A program made the translations under genes and the position numbers. A DNA stretch of 64,000 bases from assembly GCF_024385505.1 (NCBI RefSeq), contig NZ_JANFLT010000002.1:248001-312000 (forward strand), written 5' to 3'. The first letter of the stretch is position 1. Each line of letters begins with the position of its first letter. Under the pieces are notes generated by a model that was not told the origin of the DNA, searched no databases, and saw only the letters and a program-made list of their open reading frames with translations. Shown here one piece after another: positions 30,109-36,879 of this stretch. The stretch comes from Arthrobacter zhaoxinii. GTDB lineage: Bacteria > Actinomycetota > Actinomycetes > Actinomycetales > Micrococcaceae.

Positions 30109-30537
30109 ATGAGGAACAGTTCCAGGACCGTACCGGCACTGCCGGACAAAGACACCCTTGCGCTGAAGCGCGCGCTGGCCGCCGGGGACGTCACCGTCTT
30201 CGTGGACGGCACCGCCCTGCGCCTGCCTGAGGCCGCCCGGGATGCGGTGCTGGACCTGCTGTCCCGCCTCGCGGAGGGCAACCCGGTGACCGTGTCCTCC
30301 GAGCCGTCCGTGCCGGCCGATCCGCCGTTCCCCGCAGGACCGGTGCCGCTTCTGACCACCTCCCAGGCAGCCGCGGCCGCCGGCATCTCGCACACCTATC
30401 TGCGGAACCTGACGGATGCCGGCATCATCCCGGTCCAGTACCGGGGTTCGCACCGCCGCATCCGGATGGAAGACATCCAGTCCTGGCTCGAATCCCAGCA
30501 GGCCGCGAAAGCAGCCAAAGCGGCGGAGGAAGCCTGA
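30109..30537 (+). CDS. Excisionase/MerR-like DNA-binding protein
   Basis: 142 residues from the ATG at 30109. A helix-turn-helix_17 domain occupies residues 82-130 (LLTTSQAAAAAGISHTYLRNLTDAGIIPVQYRGSHRRIRMEDIQSWLE). The N-terminal 70 residues carry a basic stretch and a hydrophobic helix resembling antitoxin-type DNA-binding proteins of actinobacteria. No PIN or Fic toxin and no recombinase lies beside it, so it is a solitary regulator or an antitoxin remnant. The Ala/Lys-rich tail is unusual. Confidence 0.8.
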   Translation: MRNSSRTVPALPDKDTLALKRALAAGDVTVFVDGTALRLPEAARDAVLDLLSRLAEGNPVTVSSEPSVPADPPFPAGPVPLLTTSQAAAAAGISHTYLRNLTDAGIIPVQYRGSHRRIRMEDIQSWLESQQAAKAAKAAEEA

Positions 30538-30618
30538 CCTTAAGTCCGGCGGGGGGATCTATGCTGGGGCTGTGTCGGCGGACACCCCGCCGGCTGAACC
30601 TACTGACGGAGCAATACT

Positions 30619-31737
30619 GTGATCATCGGTATCCCCAAGGAAATCAAGAACAATGAATTCCGCGTAGCAATTACGGCTTCGGGCGTGCACGAACTGCGCG
30701 CCCATGGGCACCAGGTGCTGGTACAGAGCGGTGCCGGCACCGGCTCGAACATCACCGACGCGGAATACGCCGCTGCCGGAGCGCAGATCCTGGACTCAGC
30801 CGACGACGTCTGGTCCCGGGCCGCTATGGTCCTCAAGGTCAAGGAGCCCATCGCATCCGAATACCGGTATTTCCGGCCCGGCCTGATTCTCTTCACGTAC
30901 CTGCACCTGGCTGCGGAGCCGGAACTGACCGCCGCCCTGCTGGACAGCAGCGTCACCGCGATTGCCTATGAAACAGTGCAGCGCGGCCGCGCCCTCCCGC
31001 TGCTGGCACCCATGTCCGAAGTGGCCGGACGGCTTTCGGTCCAGGTGGGGGCGCAGTCCCTGATGGCTCCCGCCGGCGGCCCCGGGCTGCTGCTGGGCGG
31101 CGTGCCGGGGGTGCGGTCCGCGAAGGTAGTGGTGCTCGGAGCCGGCGTGGCCGGAACCAATGCCGCCGCCGCCGCCGTCGGCGCCCACGCCGACGTCACG
31201 GTCCTGGACATCAATATCGACCGGCTGCGGGAACTCGATGAGCTGTACGCGGGCCGGATTAAGACCGTGGCCTCCAATTCCTTCGAGATCGAACGGGCCA
31301 TCGTGGACGCTGACCTCGTCATCGGCTCGGTGCTGATTCCCGGCGCCCGGGCTCCCAAGCTGGTGACCAATGACATGGTTTCGCGGATGAAGCCGGGAAG
31401 CGTCCTGGTGGACATTGCCGTGGACCAGGGCGGCTGCTTCGAAGACAGCCATCCCACTACGCACGAGGATCCCACCTTCCGTGTGCACGGGTCGCTGTAC
31501 TACTGCGTGGCCAACATGCCGGGAGCGGTCCCCAACACGTCCACCTACGCGTTGACGAACGTGACGCTGCCGTACGCGGTGGCGCTGGCCAGCCTCGGCG
31601 TGGCGGGCGCCTTCGAGAAGTACCCGGACCTCGCCCACGGCCTCAACATCGCCGGCGGCCGTGTCACCCATTCCTCGGTCTCTGCCGCCCACGGTTTGGA
31701 ACTGGCCTCGGACTGGCCGGACCTGGTGGCTTCCTAG
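30619..31737 (+). CDS. ald: Alanine dehydrogenase
   Basis: 372 residues, GTG start with GGAG eight bases upstream. MIIGIPKEIKNNEFRVAI opens the protein; the catalytic Lys is in VLKVKEP near residue 75, His in TYLHLAAEPEL near 96, and the NAD motif VVLGAGVAGTNAAAAAVG near 172-189. It deaminates L-alanine to pyruvate and ammonia reversibly. With the AGCS symporter and cycA in the same window it supports alanine use. The gene stands alone and is followed by a GC hairpin shared with the convergent AAHS transporter. Confidence 0.95.
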   Translation: MIIGIPKEIKNNEFRVAITASGVHELRAHGHQVLVQSGAGTGSNITDAEYAAAGAQILDSADDVWSRAAMVLKVKEPIASEYRYFRPGLILFTYLHLAAEPELTAALLDSSVTAIAYETVQRGRALPLLAPMSEVAGRLSVQVGAQSLMAPAGGPGLLLGGVPGVRSAKVVVLGAGVAGTNAAAAAVGAHADVTVLDINIDRLRELDELYAGRIKTVASNSFEIERAIVDADLVIGSVLIPGARAPKLVTNDMVSRMKPGSVLVDIAVDQGGCFEDSHPTTHEDPTFRVHGSLYYCVANMPGAVPNTSTYALTNVTLPYAVALASLGVAGAFEKYPDLAHGLNIAGGRVTHSSVSAAHGLELASDWPDLVAS

Positions 31738-31754
31738 CGGTTCGGCAGCCGCCG

Positions 31755-31785
31755 CCCGGTCCGCCGCTTTCCGCGGCGGACCGGG
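31755..31785. terminator. Bidirectional hairpin between ald and the MFS gene
   Basis: Perfect 13-base arms (31755-31767 and 31773-31785) with a five-base loop lie between the convergent ald and AAHS genes. No T-run follows, as is usual for terminators in high-GC actinobacteria. Confidence 0.75.
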
Positions 31786-31791
31786 TGGCGC

Positions 31792-33135
31792 CTAATGGGC
31801 CGGGGCCGGGGCCGGTTCCTTGGAGGCGGATCCGCGCAGGACCGGCTGGCCCAGCAGCGAGATAATGACCGCACCCAGGGCCATCGGAATAACGAACAGG
31901 AAGTAGAGATCGCCGGCCGTCCAGCCGCCGTCGATCAGCGCTCCGGCCAGGATCGGGGAGATGATGGCACCCACGCGCCCCATCCCGATCACCAGTCCCA
32001 GGGCGGTGCCGCGGACCTCGCTGGAGTAGTAGGTCGGGCTGATCGCCAGCATGCCGGCGATTGGTGCGTTCGAGCCGAAGCCCACCAGCGCCGCCGCGAA
32101 CAGGGCCCAGCCGAGTGGGCCGGTGGTCGAGTTGGCAAACACCACGAAGGTCGCGGCACCGATGACAAAGAACACGGCCAGGACCTTGCGCATGGGGAAG
32201 CGGGCACCGAACAGGCCCAGCAGGACGCCGCCGATAATGGCGCCGACGCTGAAGAGCACTCCGGCGTTGATGCCGTCCTGGGCGGTGAACCCGCTGGCGG
32301 TAATAAGTCTCGGAGTCCAGGAATTCGCGAAGTAGAAGCTCGCCATCAGCACAAAGTAGGCCAGCGCCAGCAGGATGGTGCGGCGGGCGTTGTAGCCGGT
32401 CAGGATGTCGGCGAAACGGGACTTGCGCTGATCCGCGGCCACGGTGTCGGGAAGGACATCCACCGCGGGCTGCCGAATGGCTCGCAGGCTGTGGTTGACG
32501 CGGGCCAGGGCGTTGGCCGGACGCCGCACCAGCAGATAGTCCACCGATTCCGGGAACACCTTCATCACCAGCGGGATCATCAGGAAGGTGACGACGGCGC
32601 CGAACAGGAAAGCCGAACGCCAGCCGTACTGGCTGATCAGAACGCCGCTGATCAGGCCGCCCAGGACTCCGCCGATCGGTTGTCCGATGCTGACGATGGA
32701 CAGGGCAGTGGAGCGGCGCTTGGCGTTGGAGAACTCGGACGCGAACACGCTGATGGTGGACTGCAGCGTTCCAATCGCGATACCCGTGAGGAAGCGCAGG
32801 ATCACGAGGACGGCGTAGCTGGGGGCGAAAAAGGAGGCCAGCATGCCGGCGGCGACAATGCAGACGCCGATCAGCACTGTTTTCTGACGACCGATGATGT
32901 CGGAGACCGTCGAAACAAAAATGGATCCGACTGCCATTCCCACCAGCGCGGCACTGAGCAGGTAGCCCAGCTGCGCTCCCGTCAGGCCCCATTCCTCGAC
33001 GACATGGCTGGCGCTGAAGGCCATGACCAGGACGTCGAAGCCGTCGATCATATAAAGGGCGGTGCAGATGGCGATAATCGCCACCTGCCGCGGGCTCATC
33101 CGTGAATCTTCTATCCGGTCCTTGATTTGCACCAA
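31792..33135 (-). CDS. MFS transporter, aromatic acid:H+ symporter type
   Basis: 447 residues, apparent TTG start; an ATG at codon 13 is an alternative. Twelve helices with the AAHS signature DGFDVLVMAF in helix 1 and the MFS loop motif GxxxDxxGRQK (STVSDIIGRQKTV). The family imports protocatechuate, benzoate or other aromatic acids. No aromatic degradation genes flank it. A second C-terminal GxxR motif and the short tail ending in PAPAH are unremarkable. Confidence 0.87.
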   Translation of the reverse strand: MVQIKDRIEDSRMSPRQVAIIAICTALYMIDGFDVLVMAFSASHVVEEWGLTGAQLGYLLSAALVGMAVGSIFVSTVSDIIGRQKTVLIGVCIVAAGMLASFFAPSYAVLVILRFLTGIAIGTLQSTISVFASEFSNAKRRSTALSIVSIGQPIGGVLGGLISGVLISQYGWRSAFLFGAVVTFLMIPLVMKVFPESVDYLLVRRPANALARVNHSLRAIRQPAVDVLPDTVAADQRKSRFADILTGYNARRTILLALAYFVLMASFYFANSWTPRLITASGFTAQDGINAGVLFSVGAIIGGVLLGLFGARFPMRKVLAVFFVIGAATFVVFANSTTGPLGWALFAAALVGFGSNAPIAGMLAISPTYYSSEVRGTALGLVIGMGRVGAIISPILAGALIDGGWTAGDLYFLFVIPMALGAVIISLLGQPVLRGSASKEPAPAPAH

Positions 33136-33334
33136 ACAAAGCTAGCTGAGAATTACGTCACAGAACATTCCGTGTCGCAGGATCGGGGCATCATGACGGA
33201 CCGGCCGGTCGGTTTAACCGCGTTGGGGGCCCTCCGATCCCGTTTGTTCCGCGGGGAAACGCCGCACTAAGATAACCAATGGTCAAGACGGGGCCGCTTA
33301 CCCAGCCGCACCTTCTTAACATTTCGAGGAACCT

Positions 33335-33436
33335 GTGCCGTCTTGCCACGTCTGCGACAGCGACACCCTGTCTCTCACCAGCGCCCCGGAGATCCCGGTC
33401 CTGCTCCGTACCCACGCCGCGGGGACAGCCGCGTGA
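33335..33436 (+). CDS. Possible 33-codon ORF with a CxxC motif
   Basis: GTG start at 33335, preceded by GAGGA five bases upstream; the stop TGA overlaps the GTG of the next gene as GTGA. The peptide starts MPSCHVCDSDTLSL and has a Cys-His-x-Cys knuckle, then an unremarkable tail. I cannot identify a family. Ribosome-binding site and coupling argue for translation, the short length against certainty. Confidence 0.4.
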   Translation: MPSCHVCDSDTLSLTSAPEIPVLLRTHAAGTAA

Positions 33437-33897
33437 CTCCGGAGCGGGAAGAAACGCCTCCGGTTCCAGCCGCCGCCTCCGAACCCGGTTCCGCGCCGGG
33501 ATACCTTCCGCGCCTGCTTTCCGCGGCCGCCTATGTGTCGCTGCTTGCCTCCGACAGGACCCTGGAGCGATTCGGCCTGAACCGGAACAGCTTCGGAGTG
33601 CTGGAGCGCCTTGCCTCGGAGGCAGCCACGGAAGGCGTGCTCGCCGAGGCGACCGGCCAGCCGCCGGCAGCCGTTCAGCGGGACCTGGCGGATCTGCGGT
33701 CCTCCGGATATGCGCTGCCGGACGAATCGGGGGCGTGGTCGGTGACCGATGCCGGCCGCAGGGCCATCGAATGCGCCCATCTGGCCTCTGCGGAAGCGTC
33801 CCTGGATAAGGAAGACAGCCGGGAGCTGCGGCAGGCACTGCATTCCCTCATCGCCTCGCTTCGACTCGAACGGCCGGACGGTGAGTCCCGGCCCTGA
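33433..33897 (+). CDS. Putative winged-helix (MarR-like) regulator
   Basis: 154 residues from the GTG at 33433 coupled to a 33-codon ORF; the frame is also open from an ATG at 33343. Residues about 30-120 resemble a MarR/winged-helix domain (RTLERFGLNRNSFGVLERLASE; EATGQPPAAVQRDLADLRSSGYALPDESGAWSVTDAGRRAI). It ends two bases from the convergent TetR gene. Target genes are unknown; the start is uncertain. Confidence 0.65.
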   Translation: MTPEREETPPVPAAASEPGSAPGYLPRLLSAAAYVSLLASDRTLERFGLNRNSFGVLERLASEAATEGVLAEATGQPPAAVQRDLADLRSSGYALPDESGAWSVTDAGRRAIECAHLASAEASLDKEDSRELRQALHSLIASLRLERPDGESRP

Positions 33898-33899
33898 GC

Positions 33900-34496
33900 T
33901 CAGGGACTCCCGTGCCGGGTCACCGCATCCACAAGTTCTTGCCAGCCCTTCTCCAGTCGGAGCAGGCTCATTCCTTCTTCGCCGTGCAGGTGGAGAAGCA
34001 GTCCGGCGTCAAGGAAGGCCGTCAGCTGATAGGCGGCGAGTTCCGGATCCGGTACCGGGCCGGCCAGCCGGAGCAGCCCTGCGAGGTGCCGGCGTGCGAG
34101 GCTCCGGGACGGGTGCTGATAGCGCGTCCCGGGGTCGACGTCGGCCGCCCGGGCCAGCTCGCCGGTGACCTTCAGCGCCGCCAGCCGGGCCAGGCCGAAG
34201 GCATGGAGACGGTCCCTGGCCGGAGCCCCCGGTCCCAGCGGCGGCGGACCGAGCAGGTAAGCCGTCTGGAAACCCCGCTCGGCATGGTCCAGGAGCGCCT
34301 GCATGAGGCCCGCACGGGAGCCGAAGCGGCGGAACACCGTCCCCTTGCCCACGCGGGCACGGCTGGCAAGATCATCCATCGTCAAGGCGTCGGCACCGCG
34401 GGCTGCAACGAGTTCCAACGCGGCTTCGAGCAGGCGGTTGCGGTTCCGGGCGGCGTCTACCCGGATGCCTGTCTGTGATGGTCCTCTCCCGCCCAT
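33900..34496 (-). CDS. TetR-family regulator, divergent from an FMN reductase
   Basis: 198 residues, ATG start. TetR helix-turn-helix near residues 40-62 (MDDLASRARVGKGTVFRRFGS), followed by a helical domain with many Leu. It is divergent from the NADPH-dependent FMN reductase gene, and a perfect inverted repeat lies between them, the classical arrangement of a TetR repressor controlling a quinone or flavin reductase in response to electrophiles. Confidence 0.88.
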   Translation of the reverse strand: MGGRGPSQTGIRVDAARNRNRLLEAALELVAARGADALTMDDLASRARVGKGTVFRRFGSRAGLMQALLDHAERGFQTAYLLGPPPLGPGAPARDRLHAFGLARLAALKVTGELARAADVDPGTRYQHPSRSLARRHLAGLLRLAGPVPDPELAAYQLTAFLDAGLLLHLHGEEGMSLLRLEKGWQELVDAVTRHGSP

Positions 34497-34528
34497 GCGG
34501 GCCAGTGTAGTGCCCTCGGGAATAAAAT

Positions 34529-34542
34529 CGGACTGTAGTCCG
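34529..34542. promoter_or_regulatory. CGGACT-N2-AGTCCG palindrome, probable TetR operator
   Basis: A perfect 14-base palindrome, CGGACTGTAGTCCG, sits 33 bases from the TetR start and 69 from the reductase start. Such CGGACTnnAGTCCG-like sites are typical of TetR operators in actinobacteria; binding is inferred. Confidence 0.65.
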
Positions 34543-34610
34543 CTTAAGCCATGAAGAAGAATCCGTGCTCGTGTCCGTAACCCGGCACGGCCAAGACAGG
34601 AGTTTCAATT

Positions 34611-35168
34611 TTGAGCACCACCATCCTGACCCTCGTCGGCAGCCTCCGCGCCGGTTCCATCAACCGCCAGCTCGCTGAAGCCGCTGCCGCCGGCGCTCCG
34701 GAAGGCGTCGAGGTGAAGCTCTTCGAGGGGCTGGGCGAGATTCCGTTCTACAACGAGGACATTGATGTGGAAGGGCTCGTCCCCGAAGCCGCCCAGGCCC
34801 TGCGGAACGCAGCTGCTGCGTCCGACGGTCTGCTGCTGATCAGCCCCGAATACAACGGCACCATGCCGGCTGTCCTGAAGAACGCCATCGACTGGCTGTC
34901 CCGTCCCTTCGGCGCCGGTGCCATCTCCGGCATGCCGACCGCCGTCATCGGCTCTGCCTTCGGCCAGTACGGCGGCGTCTGGGCCCAGGACGACGCACGT
35001 AAGTCGGCCGGTATTGCCGGGGCCCGCGTCGTTGAGGAAGTGCGCCTGGCCATCGGCGGTTCCGTGACGCGCTACGACGGAATCCACCCGCAGGATGATC
35101 CGGATACCGTTGCCCAGCTCGGGGAGGCCATCCGCGTTCTCGCGGATGCATCCGTCTCCGTAGCCTAG
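34611..35168 (+). CDS. NADPH-dependent FMN reductase
   Basis: 185 residues, TTG start with AGGAG eight bases upstream. The flavodoxin-like fold has the phosphate loop GSLRAGSINRQLAEA near residues 10-24 and the conserved SPEYNGTMPAVLKNAIDWLSR motif at about 78-98. The enzyme reduces FMN, quinones or azo dyes with NAD(P)H and protects against electrophiles. It is divergent from a TetR repressor across a palindromic operator. Confidence 0.92.
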   Translation: MSTTILTLVGSLRAGSINRQLAEAAAAGAPEGVEVKLFEGLGEIPFYNEDIDVEGLVPEAAQALRNAAAASDGLLLISPEYNGTMPAVLKNAIDWLSRPFGAGAISGMPTAVIGSAFGQYGGVWAQDDARKSAGIAGARVVEEVRLAIGGSVTRYDGIHPQDDPDTVAQLGEAIRVLADASVSVA

Positions 35169-35185
35169 GCACGCACAGACACACA

Positions 35186-35221
35186 GGAGAGGGACGAACC
35201 GTCAGCGGTCCGTCCCTCTCC
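35186..35221. terminator. Bidirectional terminator hairpin
   Basis: Perfect 11-base arms, GGAGAGGGACG (35186-35196) and CGTCCCTCTCC (35211-35221), with ACC/GGT extending the stem inside. It lies between the convergent reductase gene and the 62-residue ORF and likely ends both transcripts. No T-run. Confidence 0.78.
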
Positions 35222-35237
35222 CGTTACAGCGGACCGT

Positions 35238-35426
35238 CTAGAACCAGACCTCGTCGGCCCACGCCGCATCCCGGAGATATTCCCGGGCCGGGCCGACGTT
35301 CCACGCTTCTCCGTTGGACGCCAGGACCCCGCTGTTCTTCAGGTCGGCAAGGACGTCCTCGGAGCATCCGAGGACCGACCCCAGCTCCTGGGAGTCCGCC
35401 ACCACTACTTCTTCATGATCGGCCAC
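35238..35426 (-). CDS. 62-residue acidic peptide of the thiopeptide-type locus
   Basis: 62 residues, GTG start with AAGGGGG-type site about nine bases upstream, the same core as before the 7-codon ORF. The sequence is acidic; residues 14-54 (ELGSVLGCSEDVLADLKNSG, then SNGEAWNVGPAREYLRDAAW) resemble a tiny helix-turn-helix module, and the C terminus is ADEVWF. It starts 31 bases after the SpaB_C gene on the same strand. It could be a RiPP precursor or scaffold peptide, an accessory DNA- or leader-binding module, or an unrelated small regulator. Confidence 0.65.
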   Translation of the reverse strand: MADHEEVVVADSQELGSVLGCSEDVLADLKNSGVLASNGEAWNVGPAREYLRDAAWADEVWF

Positions 35427-35456
35427 CGGATGGGCCCCCTTCCCATTTATGCGCGG

Positions 35457-36416
35457 TCAGCGCTTATCGAGCAGAACCGACTCGCGTTCCGGACTCCATG
35501 TGCGTGCGTACAGTCCCATGGCCGCTTCTTCGCGCAGGCTCAGGCCAAGCCGGTTCAGAAGCATGTGGGCCTGGTAGACCGTTAGGTGCTGGGCGCTTCG
35601 GCTCAGCCGGGCTTTGTCCGCCCGGTACAGGTACGTGTCGATTCCGCGGAACCAGCGGCGGCGCCAGTTCTCGACGGCGGATTCGGCCGCCGTCGCTGCC
35701 ATGAGGCGGTGCGTCGGCATGACCTTTGCGCCAATCTGGACCGTCATGGCCTGCCGGACGCCGGCTGCACGGGGACCGAACCCTGCGGTGCAGCTGCGCA
35801 GGTGGCTGTCCCAGTAATAGTCCCAGGAGAGCCTGCGGCGGTCCGGCCAGGCTGATGCCCGCGGACCCTTCATCATGCTCCGGGCTGCGTCAAACAGCAG
35901 AAGCGAACCGAGTGCCCAGCGGTTCTGGACTTTGGGGAAGCGTGCGGTGGCCCAGCTGGCCAGATCCGAGGAGAGTTCAAAAACCTCCTCCGCGAGGGAG
36001 AGACCCTCCACACCGCCGTATTTGGCGAGGTCTGCTTCAACACGGGGATCCTGCGGCTCGCTGCCCCCGGGGCTGAGCCGGTCCGTGGCCGGCTCGCTGA
36101 ACTGTTGGCTTGTTTCCAGGTGGCCGATGACGCCGCTGGACTGTTCCTGCAGTGCAACAAGCAACGACTGCAGCCTGTCGAGGGTGTTCATATTGGCCAG
36201 TATGCGGAGCTTTACGTGTGCGTGGGCCGGTTCCGAGCAGCGGGTGAAATACCAGCGCTGCGCTCCAAGGACCTGGGCCTGAGCCGCCAGCGGGGTAACC
36301 AGTTCTCCGATGACGCCGTCCGCTACATCAAAGCCCCCGGTATGAATGGAGAGCGACCACCAATGAGTGCCGGGTTGCGTCCGTGAGGCTGGTCGAACTG
36401 CAGCTAGCTGGCTCAT
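35457..36416 (-). CDS. Stand-alone thiopeptide-type (SpaB_C/lantibiotic dehydratase C-terminal) protein
   Basis: 319 residues, ATG start with GAGGGG nine bases upstream. The sequence resembles the SpaB_C / thiopeptide-type bacteriocin biosynthesis domain: THWWSLSIHTGG, then GAQRWYFTRCSEPAHAHVKLRI (Arg59, His67, Lys69, Arg71 in the positions of the R-x(n)-H-x-R-x-R motif), and YGGVEGLSLAEEVFELSSDL near 133-152. In LanB enzymes this domain eliminates glutamate from glutamylated Ser/Thr; stand-alone versions also perform cycloaddition in thiopeptides. The glutamylation domain is absent here. It lies between the 7-codon ORF and the 62-residue ORF. Confidence 0.78.
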   Translation of the reverse strand: MSQLAAVRPASRTQPGTHWWSLSIHTGGFDVADGVIGELVTPLAAQAQVLGAQRWYFTRCSEPAHAHVKLRILANMNTLDRLQSLLVALQEQSSGVIGHLETSQQFSEPATDRLSPGGSEPQDPRVEADLAKYGGVEGLSLAEEVFELSSDLASWATARFPKVQNRWALGSLLLFDAARSMMKGPRASAWPDRRRLSWDYYWDSHLRSCTAGFGPRAAGVRQAMTVQIGAKVMPTHRLMAATAAESAVENWRRRWFRGIDTYLYRADKARLSRSAQHLTVYQAHMLLNRLGLSLREEAAMGLYARTWSPERESVLLDKR

Positions 36417-36506
36417 AGGTGTCTTTCCCCTCGGGGTCTGGTTACCGCCGGCTGGCGGCCTGGAATTGTTCCAGTTACGGGTGGTTTGCCCTGTACGGGC
36501 CTTCGG

Positions 36507-36530
36507 TTAGAACCAGTCCCAGCTCTTCAT
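36507..36530 (-). CDS. 7-codon ORF encoding MKSWDWF
   Basis: ATG at 36528-36530, TAA at 36507-36509. AAGGGGG (36540-36546) lies nine bases upstream, a near-ideal ribosome-binding site. The heptapeptide has two Trp, one Phe and one Ser. It starts 90 bases before the SpaB_C stand-alone gene. RiPP precursors as short as five residues are known (biarylitides), so a mini precursor is possible. Equally, it could be a Trp-codon leader peptide: three small hairpins (36488-36500, 36460-36474, 36445-36458) fill the spacer. Function is inferred only from position. Confidence 0.5.
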   Translation of the reverse strand: MKSWDWF

Positions 36531-36879
36531 GATCGCTATCCCCCTTGGGTCTTAGGCTGTTGCTCAGCCGGCGCCTTGATTGACTCCGAAAGCTTCCCCC
36601 GCCGTTGCACGGCCTGTAAATACCCTCCGCTGCCCGGTTCCTGACATGTCCGGATGTGGACCCGCAAAAGTGTCATGTCCGGGCCGCAGGAGGCGCAGGG
36701 TGCAGGCTTTCGGCGACAGGCGCATCGGATTGCCGCCGGTGTCATTAACCGGCCATGTCCTGCATTCCAAAGTGTGTTGCCGTCATAAAACACTTTCGCC
36801 ACACCCGGACCGCAATCCGCGCCCACTGGGTAGGGTAGCTGTGGGGGCTCCTGCTAACGCTGTCGAGAAAGGATTCGCC
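36531..36879. promoter_or_regulatory. Divergent control region of the MKSWDWF operon and LuxR gene
   Basis: 349 bases without a convincing gene. It contains CATGTCCGG at 36645-36653 and 36674-36682, and CATGTCC again at 36754-36760, all in the same orientation. AAAGTG (36769-36774) and CACTTT (36791-36796) form an inverted repeat nearer the LuxR start. These are candidate binding sites for the divergent LuxR-type regulator. Confidence 0.45.

Noticed and set aside
31664-33139. 491-codon frame overlapping the AAHS transporter in another frame
   Set aside because: No hydrophobic helices or motifs; the alternative frame encodes a complete MFS protein.
36536-36826. 96-codon minus-strand frame ending just before MKSWDWF
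   Set aside because: Would cover the divergent control region; composition unlike protein, no family, and it lies in the probable leader.
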